NCBI GenBank assembly: GCA_036567205.1
Contig: DATCVA010000104.1
Location: forward strand, 1 to 10,150
Reading direction: 5' to 3'
From: DATCVA01 sp036567205
GTDB taxonomy: Bacteria > Pseudomonadota > Gammaproteobacteria > Burkholderiales > Burkholderiaceae_B
DNA: 10,150 bases
Part shown: in pieces, positions 7,306 through 10,150 of the stretch
How the letters are laid out: every line of letters begins with the position of its first letter
Numbering within the stretch: position 1 is the first letter of the stretch
The notes under the pieces: model-generated
Database searches by the model: none
The model's input: only the letters and a program-made list of their open reading frames with translations
What the model was told of the DNA's origin: nothing
Program-made: the position numbers and the translations under genes

Positions 7306-8244
7306 TTGCTTAGCCAATTGAAGTGATTGGTTGCTGGTATGCGTTAACCAGTGTGCGAACTTGTTGTTGCGGCCGGAAACCGTTTCAAAATAAAGGTTCT
7401 GCAGTCTCTTGGTAATGGGGCCGGGCTTGCCGTCGCCAATATCACGGTCGTCAAGAGAGACAACAGGCGTTACTTCGGCGCCCGTGCCGACAAAAAACAT
7501 CTCGTCCGCGATATATACGGAATCCCGGGTGAAGAATTCTTCGCGCACGACCAGCCCTTGCTCTCGCGCCAGCTTGATAACCGTATTGCGTGTAATACCA
7601 TCCAGGATATAGGTGAGCGGAGGAGTAATCAGCTCGGAATCACGGACAATAAAGACATTTTCGACCGACCCCTCCGCCACGTGCCCTTGCGCATCCAATA
7701 ACAACGCCTCGTCGTAGCCATTCTTCAGGGCATCGGTACGCGCCATCTGAAACAGCATATAGTTGCCGCTGGCCTTTGCCTTGGACATATTGGAATTGAT
7801 GTGGTGACGCGTAAACGACGACGTTTTCACGCGCGACCCTTGTTCAACCTTCCCCTTGCCCAGGTATTCACCCCAAAACCAGGTTGCAATGCCAACGCTG
7901 ACCTCGCACCCACGGTAATCCAGGCCCATGCCGCCCGATCCGATATAGGCAACTGGTCGGATATAACACTCTTCGTACTCGCTGGCGGCAACAGTTTCGC
8001 ACGTTGCATCGATGATCTGCTTTTGGCTATAAGGAATATTAAGACCAATGATCTTGGCCGACTTGAATAACCGATCGATATGGGCATCCAGGCGGAATAT
8101 GGCGGGCCCCGCATCCGTTTTGTATGCTCGGATACCTTCGAAAACGGCGAAACCATATTGAAAACTATTGCTGACGAAATCAACGTTGGCGTTTTTCCAT
8201 TCCACAAGCTTGCCGTTGATCCAGATTTTCTTGCCTTGCTCCAT
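7297..8244 (-). CDS. ilvE: Branched-chain-type amino-acid aminotransferase (PLP fold type IV)
   Basis: A 315-residue cytoplasmic aminotransferase; E. coli IlvE has 309. Fold-type IV motifs are in order: IWINGKLVEW, FQYGFAVFEGIRAY, HIDRLFKSAKIIGL, RPVAYIGSGGMGLDY, then MSKAKASGNYM with the PLP-binding Lys157, GYDEALLLDAQGHVAEGSVENVF, and GITRNTVIKLARE. Known role: reversible transfer of the amino group between branched-chain amino acids (Leu, Ile, Val) and 2-oxoglutarate. However D-amino-acid and other transaminases share this fold, and here the gene is in a catabolic-looking cluster, so its physiological substrate could be a different amino acid. The ATG at 8244 is preceded by AAGGGGG. It follows marR by 40 bases and precedes the gamma-glutamyltransferase-like gene by 22 bases. 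The family call is firm; the ilvE symbol is by similarity. Confidence 0.88.
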   Translation of the reverse strand: MEQGKKIWINGKLVEWKNANVDFVSNSFQYGFAVFEGIRAYKTDAGPAIFRLDAHIDRLFKSAKIIGLNIPYSQKQIIDATCETVAASEYEECYIRPVAYIGSGGMGLDYRGCEVSVGIATWFWGEYLGKGKVEQGSRVKTSSFTRHHINSNMSKAKASGNYMLFQMARTDALKNGYDEALLLDAQGHVAEGSVENVFIVRDSELITPPLTYILDGITRNTVIKLAREQGLVVREEFFTRDSVYIADEMFFVGTGAEVTPVVSLDDRDIGDGKPGPITKRLQNLYFETVSGRNNKFAHWLTHTSNQSLQLAKQAG

Positions 8245-8263
8245 TACAGCCCCCTTTATTCAT

Positions 8264-8276
8264 CCCGCTGTGCGGG
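8264..8276 (-). repeat. Small hairpin between marR and aminotransferase genes
   Basis: CCCGC at 8264-8268 and GCGGG at 8272-8276 pair around a 3-base TGT loop, inside the 40-base gap. On the minus strand the stem is followed by ATGAATAAAGGGGG, not a T-run, so it is more likely a processing or stability element than a terminator. The downstream gene keeps its own ribosome-binding site. Confidence 0.35.
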
Positions 8277-8284
8277 TTGGTTGA

Positions 8285-8863
8285 TTACTTGATGGGTGAA
8301 ATTTTCAGATTCCGCAGCATTTTCTGTAAGGTCAGACGCATAGCCTCCAGTTCCTCTTGGGGAACATTGTGCACAGCCCATTCGTATTGAGCGGTAGCGG
8401 CGGGCAATATGGCATCCAATTGCGCCAGACCTGTATCAGTTACGGTGACAAGCAAGGCCCGTGCGTCGCCTTCGACGGGACTGCAGGTGATCAAGCCATG
8501 CTGTGCCATGCGGGCCACGGTGCGGCTAAGGGTTGAAGGCTCAATTAACGTCAGTTCGATAAGCTCGCGCATTGTGGCCGGGTTACGCCGTGTCAGCGCA
8601 ATAAGAACACGGTAGACACTAGTGGACTGCTTGAAGGGACGTAGCGATTGCGTCAAGCTGTTGGCCAGACGTTCGGCCACTTGGCGCAGCAAATAGGCCG
8701 CCGATTGTTCTTCATACGGCTCCAGCCCTGCCGGAATCGCGTTATTGGCGGCTTGCTGCTGCCCATGAACTATTGGCAAAGCCTTTTCCATGGCGGCTTT
8801 GCGTTTGGCCCCGGCAGGCGCGCCGGATGCCACGGGGTCGGATGACTTTATATTTGTCTTCAT
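8285..8863 (-). CDS. MarR-family transcriptional regulator
   Basis: A 192-residue winged-helix DNA-binding protein. The MarR core runs from about residue 45 to the end: LLRQVAERLANSLTQSLRPF (dimer helix), SVYRVLIALTRRNPATMRELIELTLIEPSTLSRTVARMAQHGLI (helix-turn-helix, with the recognition helix around EPSTLSRTVARM), then the wing SPVEGDARALLVTVTDTG, followed by C-terminal dimerisation helices. MarR proteins are usually repressors released by small aromatic or phenolic ligands or metabolites. The first ~45 residues are a polar, Ala-rich extension beyond the usual 140-150-residue length. The start at 8863 has a GGAA nearby but weak; ATGs at 8872, 8899 and 8791 are alternatives. It is the first gene of the six-gene minus-strand cluster, and a dense TGCAA inverted-repeat cluster lies 26-68 bases upstream, so it probably controls itself and the operon. 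Confidence 0.88.
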   Translation of the reverse strand: MKTNIKSSDPVASGAPAGAKRKAAMEKALPIVHGQQQAANNAIPAGLEPYEEQSAAYLLRQVAERLANSLTQSLRPFKQSTSVYRVLIALTRRNPATMRELIELTLIEPSTLSRTVARMAQHGLITCSPVEGDARALLVTVTDTGLAQLDAILPAATAQYEWAVHNVPQEELEAMRLTLQKMLRNLKISPIK

Positions 8864-8888
8864 ATATTCCATTAAATCAAAATAATGA

Positions 8889-8931
8889 TGCAAATGCAAT
8901 TAATTTTGCAATAAAAAATGCAATCAATTGC
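8889..8931 (-). promoter_or_regulatory. Probable MarR operator cluster upstream of marR
   Basis: Within 43 bases there are five half-sites of the core TGCAA/TTGCA: TGCAA at 8889-8893 and 8895-8899, TTGCA at 8906-8910, TGCAA at 8919-8923, and TTGC at 8928-8931. They pair as several overlapping inverted repeats: TGCAA-N6-TTGCA (8895-8910), TTGCA-N8-TGCAA (8906-8923), and GCAAT-CA-ATTGC (8920-8931). MarR dimers bind such AT-rich inverted repeats, and the position between the expected promoter and the marR start suits autorepression of the cluster. A clear sigma-70 promoter is not evident; a loose -35/-10 could overlap these repeats. Binding by this particular MarR is an inference. Confidence 0.55.
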
Positions 8932-9293
8932 CGACGAGAAAAACAGCACAATCATAGGCTGTCCATGGCTATGTCTTTTTACAGGCGTAACAATAGTGAG
9001 CGGTAGCGAACACCCCTCGTCGGGCGATACGAATTTATAAGAAGCGCCAAGCGCAAAAGAGGCTACAAGCGGCAAATGAAGGTGTGGCGGCTTATAGAGA
9101 GGTGTGATTTATATAGACCGATGGCCGATAGACCGAGGCAAGGTCGAAGCCCGGGGCCCTTATGCAGTTGCTCTTCGCTTCGTTCGCTGCGATCGACTTC
9201 TGTAGTCAGTTCACAAACACCACCCTGGAGAGGTGACAAAAAACTGGATACGAAGTTAAGAAACTTCAAAAGAGGTCTAGCACTTTAAGCCCT
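8932..9293. other. Non-coding stretch without recognisable gene
   Basis: About 360 bases with no credible gene. Both strands carry one short open frame each (about 70 residues, overlapping 9063-9288), but the translations are of low complexity in charge, lack family resemblance, and neither has a convincing ribosome-binding site. Visible structure: a tandem repeat of ATAGACCGA at 9113-9121 and 9128-9136 (15-base period), and a perfect inverted repeat GAAGTT-AAGA-AACTTC at 9252-9267. This could be decayed mobile DNA or an undetected small RNA locus; nothing decides between them. Confidence 0.5.
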
Positions 9294-9338
9294 CTGCACC
9301 CCCAAAATCGGACAAGCATCCAATTTTTGGGAGTGCAG
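9294..9338. repeat. 45-bp imperfect palindrome resembling two IS ends
   Basis: The left arm starts CTGCACCCCCAAAA at 9294 and continues to a GGA; the right arm, reverse-complemented, starts CTGCACTCCCAAAA and continues to a TTGGA. About 16 of the first 20 positions match, with one single-base offset. The arms are separated by only a few bases. The CTGCACCCCAAAA...GGACA style is like the terminal inverted repeats of IS3-superfamily (IS150-type) elements as I remember them; here two ends would be joined with almost no interior. A plain strong hairpin or a miniature element is the alternative. Confidence 0.45.
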
Positions 9339-9359
9339 TTGATGCCGGGCGCACTACGC

Positions 9360-9388
9360 AAAAAACCCAGCCTGAGCTGGGTTTTTTT
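9360..9388 (-). terminator. Rho-independent terminator of the cold-shock gene
   Basis: CCCAGC at 9366-9371 and GCTGGG at 9376-9381 form a 6-bp stem with a 4-base loop, extended by an A-tract on the left (9360-9365) pairing with a T7 run on the right (9382-9388). It is symmetric, with a run of six Ts on the minus strand and seven on the plus strand, so it can act in both directions. It begins 13 bases past the stop of the minus-strand cold-shock gene and is a textbook terminator for it. Confidence 0.9.
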
Positions 9389-9401
9389 GACTAAGTTATG
9401 C

Positions 9402-9611
9402 TTAGATAACTTCGATCGATTTGGCTTGAGGACCTTTTTGGCCTTCAGCAGCTACGTAGGAAACGCGTTGGTTTTCTTCGAGCGATTTAAAGCCTGTGCC
9501 GATGATGTCGGTGTGGTGTGCGAACAAGTCTTTGCCGCCCGATTCAGGCTTGATGAAACCAAAGCCCTTTTCGTTGTTGAACCATTTAACAATACCAGTT
9601 TCTGTTTGCAT
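9402..9611 (-). CDS. Cold-shock protein (CspA-type)
   Basis: A 69-residue single cold-shock domain (OB fold) that binds single-stranded RNA/DNA as an RNA chaperone or antiterminator. RNP1 is KGFGFI (in NNEKGFGFIKPES) and RNP2 is DLFAHHTDI, where many relatives have F-V/A-H-F/Y; here the fourth position is His. The chain starts MQTETGIVKWFN and ends with EGQKGPQAKSIEVI, matching family length (66-70). Start at 9611 is chosen because it gives the standard N-terminus; an ATG at 9644 in the same frame would prepend eleven residues from inside the leader hairpin. An AGGG lies about 11 bases upstream of the start. It has its own promoter and long leader and its own terminator, so it is monocistronic. 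Which csp paralogue it is cannot be told. Confidence 0.95.
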   Translation of the reverse strand: MQTETGIVKWFNNEKGFGFIKPESGGKDLFAHHTDIIGTGFKSLEENQRVSYVAAEGQKGPQAKSIEVI

Positions 9612-9740
9612 TTTTTTGCAATCCCTAAAAATTAAGAGCAACATGCTCTATAAACAGACTGTCAAGGAGTAGAGATAAGAGCAAAAAAGTACTGTTTTTG
9701 GTACTGGATTGTACAAACTTCAACGAACTTGAAAATCTAA
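9612..9740 (-). promoter_or_regulatory. Long structured 5' leader of the cold-shock gene
   Basis: About 130 bases separate the predicted transcription start from the ATG. The leader is AT-rich and holds two perfect hairpins: AGTAC-N8-GTACT at 9688-9705 and AGAGCA-ACA-TGCTCT at 9635-9649, the second ending only about nine bases upstream of the AGGG Shine-Dalgarno-like site at 9623-9626. Long leaders with temperature-dependent structure are known for cspA of E. coli; a similar RNA-thermometer role here is an inference from length and structure. Confidence 0.5.
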
Positions 9741-9746
9741 CTAATA

Positions 9747-9775
9747 ATAGTAGTACCTGAAGAAAACAAAGTCAA
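9747..9775 (-). promoter_or_regulatory. Sigma-70 promoter for the cold-shock gene
   Basis: On the minus strand TTGACT at 9775-9770 (five of six consensus bases for -35) is followed after exactly 17 bases by TACTAT at 9752-9747 (four of six for -10). Transcription would begin near 9740. This lies at the right side of the gap shared with the divergent glycosylase gene. Confidence 0.6.
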
Positions 9776-9813
9776 CAATCAATTTAAACGTTACGGGTTA
9801 AAAGCAATCAAGA

Positions 9814-10150
9814 ATGTCGCTAGCAAACCACAAAATCACCACAGTTCAACCTGCGTCCATTACACGGCTTCCCCGTCACTTTTACAACCGGGAAACCGCC
9901 ATCGTTGCCCGGGATTTACTGGGGAAATTACTTGTTCACCGAGTCGGCGACGAAGAACGTATTGCCCGCATTGTAGAAGTCGAAGCTTACATCGGCCCCC
10001 ACGACTTGGCGGCCCACACTTCCAAGGGCATCACACCGCGCACGCGTGCCATGTTCGGGCCGCCAGGCCATGCCTATGTATATTTGATATATGGAATGCA
10101 CCACTGCATGAATATTGTCACCGAGCCCGAGGGTCACGGTTCCGGCGTTC
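9814..10150 (+). CDS. 3-methyladenine DNA glycosylase (AAG/Mpg family), N-terminal part
   Basis: The frame is open to the right edge, so only the first 112 residues are seen (family length about 190-220). It removes alkylated and deaminated purines in base excision repair. Motifs by eye match human AAG: RLPRHFYNRETAIVARDLLGKLLV, then RIARIVEVEAYIGPHDLAAHTSKG with the likely catalytic Glu57, intercalating-type Tyr59 and active-site His68 in the same spacing as human Glu125, Tyr127 and His136, then TPRTRAMFGPPGHAYVYLIYGMHHCMN. A stop in the same frame lies 15 bases upstream of the ATG at 9814 (TAA at 9799-9801), so this ATG is the first possible one; its ribosome-binding site is weak (AGAATG context). 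It is divergent from the cold-shock gene with a 202-base shared gap. Confidence 0.95.
   Translation, partial: MSLANHKITTVQPASITRLPRHFYNRETAIVARDLLGKLLVHRVGDEERIARIVEVEAYIGPHDLAAHTSKGITPRTRAMFGPPGHAYVYLIYGMHHCMNIVTEPEGHGSGV

Noticed and set aside
8264..8276. Terminator between marR and the aminotransferase gene
   Set aside because: The stem is only 5 bp and lacks a T-run on the minus strand, so it is listed as a small hairpin rather than a terminator.
9063..9288. Two overlapping opposite-strand open frames of about 70 codons
   Set aside because: No convincing ribosome-binding sites, no recognisable domains, and odd charge-rich repetitive composition; treated as non-coding.
9612..9644. Cold-shock gene starting at ATG 9644
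   Set aside because: This ATG lies within the leader hairpin and adds eleven residues not seen in the family; ATG 9611 gives the standard start.
9928..10137. Minus-strand open frame opposite the glycosylase gene
   Set aside because: It is a shadow of the plus-strand glycosylase, whose catalytic motifs are clear; the minus-strand product has no family features.

Overview
The window looks like a piece of a betaproteobacterial chromosome, most likely Alcaligenaceae/Burkholderiales (inferred from gene content and protein style, not from any search). The pointers are a catB-catC-catA ortho-cleavage cluster, a lone Bug-type (TctC-like) solute-binding protein, a GlxR-free peptidase/oxidoreductase catabolic cluster under a MarR regulator, and a beta-type cold-shock protein. 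No rRNA, tRNA, CRISPR array or intact mobile element is visible.

Layout. (1) Positions 1-1812, plus strand: the 3' end of catB (muconate cycloisomerase), then catC (muconolactone isomerase) and catA (catechol 1,2-dioxygenase), closed by a clear hairpin terminator. Together they take catechol through cis,cis-muconate and muconolactone to the enol-lactone, feeding the 3-oxoadipate pathway. (2) Positions 1816-2283, minus strand: a small predicted lipoprotein of unknown function. (3) Positions 2457-8863, minus strand: six co-oriented, closely packed genes, in transcription order a MarR-family regulator, a fold-type IV branched-chain-type aminotransferase, a gamma-glutamyltransferase-like Ntn hydrolase, an M24 metallopeptidase/hydrolase, an ornithine cyclodeaminase/mu-crystallin-type dehydrogenase and a periplasmic Bug receptor. 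This looks like one inducible catabolic operon: import capture, amide or peptide hydrolysis, imine/amino-acid handling and transamination. The substrate is not evident. (4) Positions 8864-9358: a roughly 500-base non-coding stretch with a dense inverted-repeat cluster just upstream of marR (probable operator), small repeats, and a 45-bp palindrome that resembles two insertion-sequence ends brought together. (5) Positions 9360-9775, minus strand: a cold-shock protein gene with its own terminator, a good sigma-70 promoter and a long structured leader. (6) From 9814 to the window end, plus strand: the N-terminal part of a 3-methyladenine DNA glycosylase, divergent from the cold-shock gene.

The most open question is the substrate of the 6.4-kb MarR-controlled cluster. 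Its Ntn hydrolase keeps the catalytic Thr but appears to lack the Arg that gives classical gamma-glutamyltransferases their specificity, and its M24 + cyclodeaminase-type pair resembles the pairing seen in ectoine utilisation without the other genes of that pathway.
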